A stretch of DNA of 64,000 nucleotides, from the NCBI GenBank assembly GCA_034359265.1, contig CP136891.1:89886001-89950000 (forward strand), given 5' to 3'. Shown here piece after piece: positions 12,621 through 23,460 of this stretch (position 1 is the stretch's first letter; each line of letters opens with the position of its first letter). Below the pieces are notes generated by a model. The model worked only from the letters and a program-made list of their open reading frames with translations. It ran no database searches and was not told where the DNA came from. Origin of the DNA: Canna indica (Eukaryota > Streptophyta > Magnoliopsida > Zingiberales > Cannaceae). The position numbers and the translations under genes are program-made.

Positions 12621-13550
12621 TCGATCCGACGACTCTATGATCAATCACAAAAATATCTCAATAATTCATAAATCAACCCAATTTCATGCGATACAGCTCT
12701 CTCTAAACACTATTCATATCACTCTCACCCGCTCGACTCCCTCTGCCCTCACACTGCCCCTTGCCCTTGCGCCCGACGCCACCTCCCGCTCGAACCCATG
12801 CCTACCGGCCATCCCGACCGCCGGCGACCACCCCGGCGGCATGGCCGCCCTCTCCCCGACCTCCAACACCGACGGGACACACTCTCTCTCCCTCTCTCTC
12901 TCTCTCACACCCGCGGACCCCTCCTCTCTCCCTCTCAGCCGCCGCCTACGACCCACACGCCGGCCGGCCATCCCGGCCTCTCCCACGGCTCCCGGCGCCG
13001 GCGGGATATCCAATCACACTCTCTCTCCCGATCTCCCTCTTCACACCCCTCACCCCACCTGCAGCTCGCCGCCCTCCTCTTCTTCTGGCCAGCCACCTAA
13101 TCGTCGCCGACCGGCGACTCCACAGCCTCCTCGACCCTGCTCAGTCCCACGACCGACCGAGCGGAGGCTCCGATGGCTACCTGGCAGCCCCGCAACCCTC
13201 TTGCGACCGCCCCTCGTGCGACTTCCGCACGCGACCAGCCCGGGGTACGGCGCAACAACCTCGTCGGAGATAATCAACGAAAATGAAGGAACGGAGAGGA
13301 TGAGATCTCCTACCTCGATCCCGCGACTCCGGCGACGACGAGCTCCACCGGCGACACGCGCCGACTTCTCCTCGACCTCCTCCCTACGCGCACAGGCACC
13401 CTCTCTTCCCCTCTTTCTCTCTACTTCTCCTCCAATCACCCTCTTATTCTCACCCTCACTGAGACTGCCACCTGGCACTTCTCCACTTCCACAGCCAACC
13501 TTTATTTATTATTATTATTATTATTATTTTTTTCCGGATATAACATTGCC

Positions 13551-14258
13551 TACTCTTAACTGAGATTTCCTTTGCTCCACAACGTATAGAGATAGAATTG
13601 ATCCATATATTAATGGTGTACCGTGTACGTACGTTTCCATCAAGACAAGTAAAGTACTAACTAGTTTTTCTATAATATTGTCCGACTTTATACTTTGAAT
13701 TTTTTTTTCTTGATCATATATTGATTAATTGAAATCATTTTTGAAAGAAAAAATATATAAAAAAATTAATAAAATTAAAAGGACTTAAATTCAAAATTTA
13801 ATATTTTTACTAATTCGTATAGATAACAAGGTTGGATGGTCATGCAGACAAAATAATTTATTCTAATATTATTAAAATATGTATTTTTAATTTATGAAAG
13901 ATTAAAATATAAAATTAATAAAATAAAATGATTTAAATACAAAATATACAAATTTCACTAGTTTTTCTTTACAGTTTTTTTTAATATATTATTTTGAAAT
14001 ATGTATTTTTTTCATTTGTAAAATACTAAAATAAATTTAGAGGATAATGGATTTCACTGCAAAAACATATAATTTATATCTTCTTAATTTTTATTGATAA
14101 AAGTTAGGAATTAATTAAGCATCATTCCTTAACTTAAAGTGGAGAAAAAGCTTTTGTGCCACCTAATTTGAGGGGGAAAAAACTTAAATGAGAAAAGAAT
14201 TTTCTTTTCTATTCTTTTTACCTTACCAAACGCTAGCTTGTCCACATCTATTCTCCTT
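13551..14258. other. Intergenic AT-rich spacer
   Basis: Spacer between solo LTR B and the Copia element. No ORF, RNA gene or clear repeat is visible. Confidence 0.5.
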
Positions 14259-14263
14259 ATATT

Positions 14264-14586
14264 TATTGAAGGCAGTGGAACAATCAAACTGAGAAGAAGA
14301 GAAGCAGCAGACGCGGGAAAGGAGCAAAAAGAAGGGAACCAGGAAATTATCAAATAAGCACATCTTTTATTTCATTCATTGTAAATAGTTACATGTGCAA
14401 AATAGTCTTTTACATACTTTAATAAGTGATTGGGTTTCGGGTGCGGGATCCAAAACCCAGAGTGAGCTTTTCACTCAAGCTTTGTAATTTTTTCTCTGTT
14501 AATTCATTTCAAATCCTCTTTACTTTTTGCCATTACTTGCGATTTCTATTTGTGGAGTTCTTGATCTCCAGGTTCAAATCGCATCA
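14264..14586 (+). repeat. Copia 5' LTR
   Basis: 323 bp, starting TATTGAAGGCAG and ending CGCATCA directly before the PBS. Relative to the 3' LTR it lacks about 16 bp containing ACGGTATAAG. Confidence 0.92.
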
Positions 14587-14599
14587 TGGTATCAGAGCC
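14587..14599 (+). promoter_or_regulatory. Copia primer-binding site (tRNA-iMet)
   Basis: TGGTATCAGAGCC directly follows the 5' LTR and is complementary to the 3' end of plant initiator tRNA-Met, the standard primer for plant Copia elements. Confidence 0.9.
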
Positions 14600-14668
14600 A
14601 CACTGCTGGATACCGATGATAAGTGATCGGAGCTTCCTCTTGGTATTGAATCAGCGATCGAGTGGCCA

Positions 14669-16016
14669 AATGACGAGAAACCGTAGATCGGGCGGAGCCA
14701 GATCTGCAGGAGCTGCCAGATTTGCAGTCGGTGAGTCGCAAAGTCAACCAGAAGAAGGATCGATCACCAGAGAAGCAGAGATTGAGTATGATCCATACAC
14801 CTTAGCTGGGAACGATCACCCAGGTATGAGTTTAGTATTTGTTCAACTGGTTGGTCATGAGAATTACTTGACGTGGAAGCAATCCATGATCATTTCCCTG
14901 TCGGCTAAAAATAAGATAGATTTTGTTAAAACCCTAGCTCAGCCAGATGAATCCACCTTTAAATTCAGACAATGGACTCGCTGTAATGACATGACAAGAT
15001 CTTGAATTTTACAATCCATCTCATCGTCACTTTGTTCAAGTATCATTTATGCTGAGACTGCAGCAAACATGTGGTCAGATCTTGAAGACAGATTTGGCAG
15101 AGGAAATGAGCCTCGAATTTTTGAAATTGAGATGCAAATTTATACTATGAGACAGGGAACACAGACAATTTCTGCTCATTACACGAAACTGAAATCTATG
15201 TGAGATGAATTAGATGCACTGAATGTTAATGCTAAGGGATGCAACTGTCAGTACGGCAGAGAAACAAGGAGCAAATGTAGAGTTCGTCAATTTCTTATGG
15301 GGTTAAATGAAACATTTGTTGGCATAAGAGGACAAATTCTGATTATGAGACCCATTCCAGAGATTAATCAAATATATGCGATGTTGGAGCAAGAAGAGTC
15401 TCAAGAGGCAATCAGGAAATAATAACAATGCGATAGTAGAAAGTGTGGCACTAAATAGCATGCATCAGAACAATGCTTCAGGGAACAAAAATTTCAAGAA
15501 CAAGTTACCTTGGCAAAGCAAATTGTACTGTGATTACTGTCAAAGATCAGGACATAGAAAAGAAAACTGTTACAAATTAAATGGTTATCCTCCCGGCCAC
15601 AAATTTTACAAGGGCAAACAAAAACCAGTTGAACAGAATGCATTAAAGCATGTAAGCTACACTCACTCAGGAAACAGTCGAGAAGAGACTTCAATGAAAA
15701 CTGAACATGAAGAAGGTTCCAGCAGCAGACAATTGGGCATATCAGAAGAACAATACAACAAATTGCTCAAAACTATGATCAATTTACTTGGTCAAAAGGA
15801 AGCTGAGAACCATCAAATTAACATGGCAGGTATACCCACTTTTCCTACTTCTAATGCATGGATACTTGATAGTGGGGCAACCGACCATATAACCACATGT
15901 TCATTTATTCTTGACAATGTTAGTGAACCCAAACCAAATGAAAGAGTTAGTTTGCCTAATGGTGACACCATACCAGTAGCAAAAATAGGAACAACCTACC
16001 TGAACATGCACATTCA
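14669..16016 (+). pseudogene. Copia gag and protease (5' half of gag-pol), disrupted
   Basis: Gag-type sequence begins near the ATG at 14669 and reads through LVGHENYLTWKQSMIISL (UBN2-like gag). A CCHC zinc knuckle CDYCQRSGHRKENC lies near 15530 and an aspartic protease motif WILDSGATDHIT near 15862. It is broken by in-frame TGA codons at Trp positions (about 15003 and 15212) and a one-base frameshift near 15415. The frame runs into the ATTAC target site of the Gypsy insertion and resumes after 31361. The element can no longer make its own polyprotein. Confidence 0.88.
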
Positions 16017-16021
16017 ATTAC

Positions 16022-16781
16022 TGATGACATGTTTATTTTCCATCTTTTGATGCTTATTTTCATGCTAAATTCAAATTAAATGCTTCCTAAATTGTGTTTA
16101 TTATTTTGTTTAACTTTTAGGCAACTAATGATGGAAAGAATTCGAAAAGAAGCATCCCTACACGTTTTTGGAAGCTGAAAATTGGAATGCAAGCTAGATC
16201 TGGTCACACCGCCTTGGACGTGCCCACGCCTTAGCAAGAATACATGTGATAGAATTAGAATTTGCCATGTTTGATGCTGAAATCTTGGGTCCATATTTCC
16301 AGCCGAATTTTAATAATCCATTTGTGTCAAAAACATTAAACCAGGATATTTGGTTGTTAGTTTAATGCCATGTATGTTTGATTTGATTTTTATTTACTAT
16401 TCTAGTTAGGTTTGGAATTCTCCTATAAGAGGAGAATAATTGTAATGAACAAAGGCTGTCATTTTTCTTAATGATAGCCTCCTTTTATGTTTTGTTCCTT
16501 GAAGTTTTCAGCAGTAGATTATTTTTTAGAATGAAATTTGTGAGAGTTTGCAATGTGTGGCTGGTCCACCTTTTTCTAGCTAAAGGGTGATTCGACGTTT
16601 CGGTACTATGGATTGTGAGATTCTTTTATGCTTAAAGTCTTTATTTTCTAGTATTTCATTTATTTCCTACGGAATCTATTCCATCGTTTCTTTTTAATTG
16701 TTGGTATGTTACCAGATTATTAGAACAATAGTTAGTCTACTGGTATTGGCTGTTCCATGTCGGATTTAGAGATAAATTAGT
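16022..16781 (+). repeat. Gypsy 5' LTR, left part (before CACTA)
   Basis: Matches 30203-30968 of the 3' LTR. Its last ~345 bp (about 16440-16781) are repeated again right of the CACTA element at 21091-21431. Left plus right parts minus that duplication give about 1.16 kb, the length of the 3' LTR. Confidence 0.92.
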
Positions 16782-16789
16782 CGCTACTA

Positions 16790-17180
16790 GAATATACCAC
16801 ATCAGCCACGGGCATCACCGACGGTCGCCTCGGCCGTCAGAATCAGTCACGACTTTTCGACGGCCGTAGCGACCGTGGCTAGTGTAACCAAATCAGCCGC
16901 GGCTAACATACGACCGCTTATAGCCATCGCTCATAGTTGATGGCGCGCACGAGGCGCAAAATAAAATAAGTTATTAGCCACGGCTTAGCGGGGGCGCGAG
17001 AGCCGTTGGTGATATGGATAAGTCATTAGCCATGGCTAGAAACGGCCGTCACTTATTAATTAGTGGCGCGAACGCAGCACGAAAAGTAAAACACTATGAA
17101 CCAACGGCTTAGAGAGGGCCAACCGTCAGAGATATTAAAATTACAAATCCACAGTTTTTCGACGGCTAGCGAGCCATGGG
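16790..17180. repeat. CACTA left subterminal repeats
   Basis: Copies of ATCAGCCACGGC, AGCCGTNGGTGAT and related words on both strands, including 16803, 16890, 16975, 17000 and 17030. They match the right block at 20725-21080 and resemble, with one base changed, the repeats of the first CACTA element. Confidence 0.75.
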
Positions 17181-18008
17181 TGAAAATAGTTTTTATTTGC
17201 GTTCGCGCCCGATCCTTCCTCTTTCCCCCGCTCTCTTCTCTCTCCGCCATTGCCGACGATTTGTCGCCGACGATCGTCACCGCGCCGCACCCTCGTAGTG
17301 CCGCCTGCTCCCTCGCCCTCACTGCGTCGCCTCCCCGGCCCTCGGTGTTAATTAGATTAATTAGTTTTTAATTAGATTTAATTATTGTTAATTAGTTGTT
17401 AATTAGATTTAATTAGGGTAGAATAAATATTAGGATTAATTTTAGTTGGGTGTATGTAATTATAATTATGAAATCATCCACTTTGGACTCGCGCCGAAAT
17501 CGTCAATAAAGGATGGACTCGCGCGCGTTGGAATTGTCCACTTTAGACTCGCGGCCAAATCATCCACGATGGACTCGCGCCGGAATTAAGACGAGTTTAT
17601 ACATTTAACATACAATCGACGAGTCAAGTTTTAATTTTGCAAAACCTTAGATCCGTTCGGAGGTTGTATGTTCATGTAAACGAAGTTAATGATCTTTTAT
17701 ACGACGTACAACCCTTGAATTGTCCCTAATTGGATAATTTAGGAGCATAGTTTTATATTGCACTTAGTTTATTTTTTTAGTCATTAACTTCATTTTTAAA
17801 TTTTGGTTTGTATCTCCCTTGTTCTCCGATATGTGCCCAAATGATATGTGTATTCGGAGAACTATAGAGAGATGCTGCTGAAATTTAGAATGAAGTTAAT
17901 GACTAAAAAAAATACTAAGTTCAATATGAATAACATGCATCCTGAATGGAATAGGACCATCCCACCTAAAGATATTACCAAAAGATATTGCAAACTTTTT
18001 GACAGAAC

Positions 18009-18655
18009 ATGTCGGGCGATCGAAGTTGGATGTATCGACGAATTCATCGTGGAGCTATAACGGACGAATTTCGAGTAGGCATAACTTACTTCTTAAATTT
18101 TGCCTACTCGAATGAAAAATTTCTTAGTGGTGATAAAATCCGATGTCCGTGCCGAAAATGTTCGAACATAAGATTTTTGGACCGAGAAATTGTCACACTG
18201 CATCCGTATACGAAAGAATTCGCACCAAGATATTTTGTATGGAATTGTCACAGGGAGTCACGTCAAGTCGGGACGTCGAGCAATCCTGTTGTCCAAACTC
18301 AAGCTGAACAAGTATATTATATGCAGTATTCGTCTCGAAAGAAAGACATGGCAGATTGGTGTGTAGTCTGTAAGACTAAAGCCAGAGAAAAAATTGACCC
18401 AATAGTTGGAGATAATGAGCCAGCATATGACTTCTATCAAGAAGAGGATCCTTCCGAAGTGGAACGAGTTAGCCCAATACTCGAGATGACACAGAGTTAG
18501 TTCGATTGGAAATAGAATATGTTGATGAGGACGATAATGAAGTTGAGGAAGGACAGAATAAAGATGAGGGAGACGAAGAAGAATTTCAAGATTCAGATAC
18601 AGAAGAACAAGAAGAAGAGTATTACACGGATGATGATAATGGCGATGATGAATAA
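18009..18655 (+). pseudogene. TNP2 transposase remnant: N-terminal Transpos_assoc domain fused to C-terminal acidic tail, catalytic core missing
   Basis: The N-terminus reads DRSWMYRRIHRGAITDEF, IRCPCRKCSN and FVWNCH, the transposase-associated zinc-type domain found at the start of CACTA TNP2 proteins. At about residue 95 it jumps to QVYYMQYSSRKKDMADWCVV, which looks like the DUF4216 region near the C-terminus, followed by an acidic tail (EEEFQDSDTEEQEEEYY). The Transposase_21 catalytic domain, normally several hundred residues, is absent, so an internal deletion removed it near 18265-18290. A one-base loss near 18486 shifts frame before the acidic tail. It could not catalyse transposition. 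Confidence 0.8.
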
Positions 18656-18732
18656 TTGTAAATGTGAAATAAATTTTCAATTATTAAATATATCTATTAT
18701 ATATAATCTAATTATATTAAATTTTTACAGCT

Positions 18733-20449
18733 ATGATTCGAGATATCAGTTCTCGAGGAGGCATTCCTCGTAGGACCCCCCGACGATTACCACCCGCCCT
18801 ACCTGTACCCACTGACCCTTCGTCTTCCACCGCCATCCCCCCACCTGGTCCGGCCACCATTCCTCCACCTGGTCCATCCACTATTCCCCCAGCTGATATG
18901 GTAACCATCCCCCCACCTCCAGCCACCATCCCTTTAGCCGATCCAGGCCCGTCGACATCGAGACATAGGCCACGAGGGCCTAATATAATTCTCCCTCCGC
19001 CACCCGAGGGACAACTGCGCAGAGCAGTTACTGTGCACGGAAGAAGGTAAGTATATGCATTAATTATTTCTTATAATTTATTTATAATTCAAAATATCAT
19101 AATATGAATTTATATATAGTGCATATTTGAGCAGGAGGATGTCCCCCGCACGATAGGGGGGACGATCCGAAAGTTTATGCACGGGGCGTGGCCTACATGG
19201 TCTCACGTGCCCCGTAAGCATATAGATTTATTATGGCGAGAGTTCACGGTAAGTATATTTATTAAATTATTGTTAATGTTAAATATTGATTGGTAATAAT
19301 AATTTTTTTTACAGGGTCATTATACAGGTTGGAGGACCAAACCACTTTTGTGGAGGCTGCATGGGAGCGTGTTGCCTGTGCTCGCTATAACGGGCTGCTT
19401 CAGCAGGCCCGTCAGACCGTGATGAGACGGCTGGGGGCCACACAGATAGGGCAGACTCGGGGACACGCCCCCGAGTGGATTCCTGGCCCTGTGTGGGACC
19501 AGCTCGTTGAGCAGTGAGATACTCCTGAGTGGCAGGAGGTCTCCCAGACTGCGTCGAGAAACCGCATGTTCGGGGGGGACGGCACGAGGGCGCGCCACAC
19601 TGGTGGCTCCATATCTTTTACGGTGCATGAGTGTCGTATGGTATGTATAATTTTCTTATTTTTAATTAAATTATATATTGTGTATAATGATACTAATGTA
19701 TTTATTTTCTAATGTAAGATGCGCGTGACGGAGGACGGCACCGTCCGACGCCTGTTGATGATGGAGGTGTTTGAGCGCACCCACCGTCGTCGATGAGGAG
19801 TGGGGGACTACGTTGATAGCAGAGCCTCATATATAATGGTAAGTATTTATATATGTCTATTTGATTTACACAATTTTTATTTATAGTTTATATATATTTA
19901 AAATATAAACACGTGTAGGAAACTTATTCGAGGACTGTGATCGAGCGTGGAGGGACACCGGAGGAGTTCGACGCATGAGCTTGGGTGGAGGCAGTAGGTG
20001 GCTGGGAGCACGACCGTGTTTATGGCTTTGCAGATAGTGGTCATGCACGCGCCGTGCTCGGGCCACTTGGAGCACCGACCCCTTCGATTGCGGGTGAGCG
20101 ACCCTCGTCATCCCGAGCACAGGACCAGAGCTGGATAGTGGCCATGGAGTTGGAGCTCACCCAACAGAGACAAACGATGGAGGAGCAGAGGCACGCGATG
20201 GAGGAGAGCATGCAGGAGCAGAGGCTGACGATGGAGGAGCAGATGCAGGAGCAGAGACGGTCGAATGACGAGTTGAGATAGACGATCCAGAACATGCAAA
20301 CACTGCTCACTCAGATTGTGTCTTAGTCTGACCTTCTACCTATGATGTCGCAGCCGTCGTCCTCCTCCTCGACCCAATCGACTCTCTCGACCCAGTCGTT
20401 GTCGACTCCATCGCCTCCATCGCCTCCACCGCCACCACCGTCGTCGTGA
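18733..20449 (+). pseudogene. CACTA TnpA-like protein (Transposase_24) with in-frame stops
   Basis: Five exons can be traced with GT-AG introns: 18733-19046, 19120-19248, 19315-19640, 19719-19838 and 19919-20449. The Pro-rich N-terminus (IPPPGPATIPPPGPSTIPP) is followed by the Transposase_24 core (AAWERVACARYNGLLQQAR, FERTHRRR, YVDSRASYIM, GGWEHDRVYGFADSGHARAV), a repeated coiled coil of QRxTMEEQ units and a Ser/Pro tail, ending TGA. Stops interrupt exons 3, 4 and 5 (for example TGA at about 19515, 19794 and 19976), several explained by C-to-T or G-to-A changes. It is the full-length counterpart of the gene at 2-839. Confidence 0.8.
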
Positions 20450-20724
20450 GATTTTGATTAATTGTATTTTGTTTATATTTTGATACTTGATATAGATGAT
20501 ATTTTGATACTTGGATATATAGATGATATTTTGATAATTGTTTGCCTCCGATTTGAGGCTGAGATTGATGATATTTATGTAAAACTTATATATTTGGTTT
20601 CAAATGCACGTGTATGATGTTTTTTGATTGTAATATGTGATTGAAAATAGGTTGTAGTCGATATATCATTGTATACAAGAATTTACAAAATTTTTAGTTT
20701 TTTCAGTTACAGGATAACATCTTT

Positions 20725-21080
20725 AGCCACGGTTTACGCACGGTTAACCGTCACTAAGCCGTGGCTGAAAGCCTATCATAAATGACTGATGGCCTCGGCA
20801 GGACCAAATATCATGGTTGCTAATAGTATCACCGACGACTGTGAGCCGAGGCTGATGTGTTGGTATCAGTGACAGTGCCCAGAGCCGTCACTGATGATTT
20901 TAAATCAGCGATAGTCCACGAGGATGTCACTGATGATTATGTGTGACGGTCGTGCGTGGCCGTCACAAAACATCTGAGACGCGCACATTAGAGACGATTT
21001 TTTTGCCACGGTTGACGCCGTTCGTGATTTGCATCACCGACGATTCAGCCACGGTATCAGCCGTCGCTGATGACCACAAT
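20725..21080. repeat. CACTA right subterminal repeats
   Basis: Repeated AGCCGTGGCTGA, GCCGTCACTGATGA and GCCGTCGCTGATGACC words on both strands, ending next to the terminus. Confidence 0.75.
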
Positions 21081-21090
21081 TCTAGTAGTG

Positions 21091-21825
21091 TAATGAACAA
21101 AGGCTGGCATTTTTCTTAATGGTAGCCTCCTTTTGTGTTTTGTTCCTTGAAGTTTTCAGTAGTAGATTATTTTTGAGAATGAAATTTGTGTGAGTTTGCA
21201 ATGTGTGGTTGATCCACATTTTTCTAGCTAAAGGGTGATTCGACGTTTCGGTACTATGGATTGTGAGATTCTTCTATACTTAAAGTCTTTATTTTCTAGT
21301 ATTTCATTTATTTCCTGTGGAATCTATTCTATCGTTTCTTTTTAATTGTTGGTATGTTACCAGATTATTAGAATAATAGTTAGTCTACCGATATTGGCTG
21401 TTCCATGCCGGATTTAGAGACAAATTAGTCGCGGTTGCTGTTCAATCCAAACTAATGGAATATTTGAATTAATATGACTTGTGAGATTGCTGTTCAATTC
21501 ACAAAAGTCTATTAAAACGCTAGAAATAAAGAAACATATCCTTAGCATCTATGATCAATCCTATGACCCGAAATCGAGAACATACCTTTAGCTAGACTTT
21601 TCTCTCATTGATTTCTCCTATATTTTAATCACTGTTTTTAATTACTACTTTTAATTCATTTTTTATCTAATAAACCCCCCCCCCCACTTTTTAATTGCCC
21701 CTTTTTAATTTTTGGTTTCGAAAGAATTTAAAACTAACCCGTCTCTGTGGATTCGACCCTACTTGTCTCGACTATAAAATCTCAAGAAGTAGGTATTTAT
21801 TTTTGATGGATTCGGCATCCATCAA
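21091..21825 (+). repeat. Gypsy 5' LTR, right part (after CACTA)
   Basis: Starts TAATGAACAAAGG, repeating sequence already present left of the CACTA element, and ends GGCATCCATCA immediately before the PBS. Corresponds to 30624-31356 of the 3' LTR. Confidence 0.92.
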
Positions 21826-21827
21826 AT

Positions 21828-21846
21828 TTTGGCGCCGTTGCCGGGG
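21828..21846 (+). promoter_or_regulatory. Gypsy primer-binding site (tRNA-Asp)
   Basis: TTTGGCGCCGTTGCCGGGGA follows the 5' LTR; TGGCGCCGTTGCCGGGG is complementary to the 3' end of plant tRNA-Asp, a usual primer for Athila-like and related Gypsy elements. Confidence 0.9.
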
Positions 21847-21885
21847 ATTGGTATTAATCAATTTTAATTCTTTTGTTAACCAATT

Positions 21886-23330
21886 TTGACTGTGCTGGAA
21901 GAAAATTCCAAACAGGTTAGACGTGGGCGCGTCTTAACATTGATGGTCAGATCTGATCGCACAGGAGAACTCATCTACGATCATGAGATTGAGAAGACTG
22001 CTAGAAGTCTTAGAAAGGCGACCCAACAGCGAGATAAACACGTTTCGACACCCTCGTCTTCAACAGCAGACGAGACGTGGGCACGCCTTAACATTGAGAC
22101 AGAAGCAAAACCTGAAGCAGAATCAGAAACAAAAATGGCTGAAAATAACCTGACTTTGCGCGAATTGGCTGCTGCACCTTTTAACCAACCATCATTATGC
22201 ATCACTTACCCATAACTAGAGGTAAACTTTGAATTAAAATCTAGATTAATACATCTCTTGCCTATTTTCAGAGGACGTGAAAATGAAGACCCTCACAAGC
22301 ACTTGAAGGAATTCCACGTTGTATGCTCAACAATGAAACCACATGACATATCCGATGAGCAAATCAAGCTGCGAGCCTTTCCCTTCTCCTTAGCCGATGC
22401 AGCCAAGGTGTGGTTGTTCTATCTACCTCCTGGATCAATCAATACATGGATAGATTTGCTGAGACTTTTCTTGGACAAGTTCTTTCCAGCTTCACGAGCC
22501 GCTGAAATTAGAAGAGAAATTTGCTGAGTTAAACAAAAAGATACGAAGACTCTACATGAATATTGGGAAAGATTCAAACGGTTATGTGCAAGTTGCCCTC
22601 AACATGGTATTTCTGAATAATTATTAATCCAATATTTTTATGAAGGTTTGCTGTCTATGGAAAGAAGGATGATGGTTGCAGCAAATGGTGGTGCTATAGT
22701 GAACAAAACTCCTCAAGCCGCCAGTGAATTAATCTTCATCATGGCAGCCAATTCACAACAATTCGGGTTGCGACAGGAACCTTCAAGAGGAGTAAATGAG
22801 GTAAATGTGTCTTCTCTTGAATCAAAAATTACTCATCTAACTACTTTGGTTCAGAATTTGGTTGTAGGAAACACCTCACAGGTCAAAGTGTGTGGGATTT
22901 GTGCCGTCGCGGGTCATCTCACCGACATGTGTCCTACCCTTCAAGAGGACACACAAGAATAAGCTAACGTCGTTGGAGGATTCCCAGGTCCTCTACAAAG
23001 GAAACCTGATCCCTATTCAAGCACCTACAACCCAGGTTGGAGGAATCATCCAAACTTGAGTTATGAGACAAAGCAACAAAATTTTGAGCAACAAAACTTT
23101 CAGCAATTTCAACATAAACCGCATGTTCCGCCACAGTAATTCCCCTCAGGCTCAGGTACATCTCTTGAAGATATTGTTAAATCACTTGCAATTAGTACAC
23201 AACAATTTCAACATGAAACAAAAGCAAGCATTCAAGTTTTGGAGAATCAAATGGGCCAATTGACGTCATCTCTAAGCAAGCTGGAATCACAAGACAAGCT
23301 ACCCTCATAAACTGTCGTCAACCCAAAATA
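21886..23330 (+). pseudogene. Gypsy gag, disrupted
   Basis: Fragments in different frames read as one gag: a basic/acidic N-terminal part (21886-22215), the retrotransposon gag core RGRENEDPHKHLKEF...FPFSLADAAKVWLFYLPPG (22258-22527), a following part (22648-22962) and a CCHC knuckle CGICAVAGHLTDMC (about 22891-22932). Stops separate the pieces (about 22213, 22525, 22617 and 22960). The Gln-rich tail to about 23310 is also broken. Confidence 0.85.
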
Positions 23331-23460
23331 GAATGCTAGTGCAATGACTTTGAGAAGTGGAAAAGAGTTAGCAAAACCCAGTCTGCCAAGACGTGGGCAC
23401 GCCTTAGAGTCAGAAACTGAAACTGAAATCACTGCCAACCAGAAATAAGATGAAACAGAA

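Larger units (their letters stand above)
9677..13545. mobile_element. Solo LTR B (3.9 kb), expanded by tandem arrays
   Basis: Begins TGTCACGCCCC and ends ATATAACA, with perfect flanking TTGCC duplications (9672-9676 and 13546-13550). No second LTR or internal region is present. Compared with solo LTR A it carries about 2 kb extra, almost all explained by three tandem arrays between 10190 and 12620. The GC-rich 3' part (12720-13500) gives long overlapping open frames on both strands, including a 346-codon one, with low-complexity Pro/Ser/Arg composition; I regard these as shadows. It starts about 160 bp 3' of the ENT gene and might influence that gene's termination (speculative). Confidence 0.8.
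16782..21090 (+). mobile_element. CACTA element, deletion derivative, inserted in the Gypsy 5' LTR
   Basis: Left end CGCTACTAGAATA (a mutated CACTACTAGAA) and right end TTCTAGTAGTG. Subterminal repeats flank two degenerate genes: a TNP2 remnant lacking its catalytic core and a Transposase_24 gene with stops. A GC-rich patch (17190-17340) and a five-fold GGACTCGCG-type repeat (17480-17585) precede the genes. There is no 3-bp target duplication at the ends; instead ~345 bp of LTR is duplicated on both sides. Length 4.3 kb, shorter than autonomous CACTA elements. Confidence 0.88.

Noticed and set aside
12523..13563. 346-codon open frame on + in the GC-rich part of solo LTR B
   Set aside because: Composition is Pro/Ser/Thr/Arg low complexity, long overlapping frames exist on both strands, it crosses the LTR end, and the related region of solo LTR A does not keep it.
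16022..16781. An independent solo LTR upstream of the CACTA element
   Set aside because: The ATTAC duplication before 16022 matches the one after the 3' LTR at 31357, so this is the left part of the split 5' LTR of the same element.
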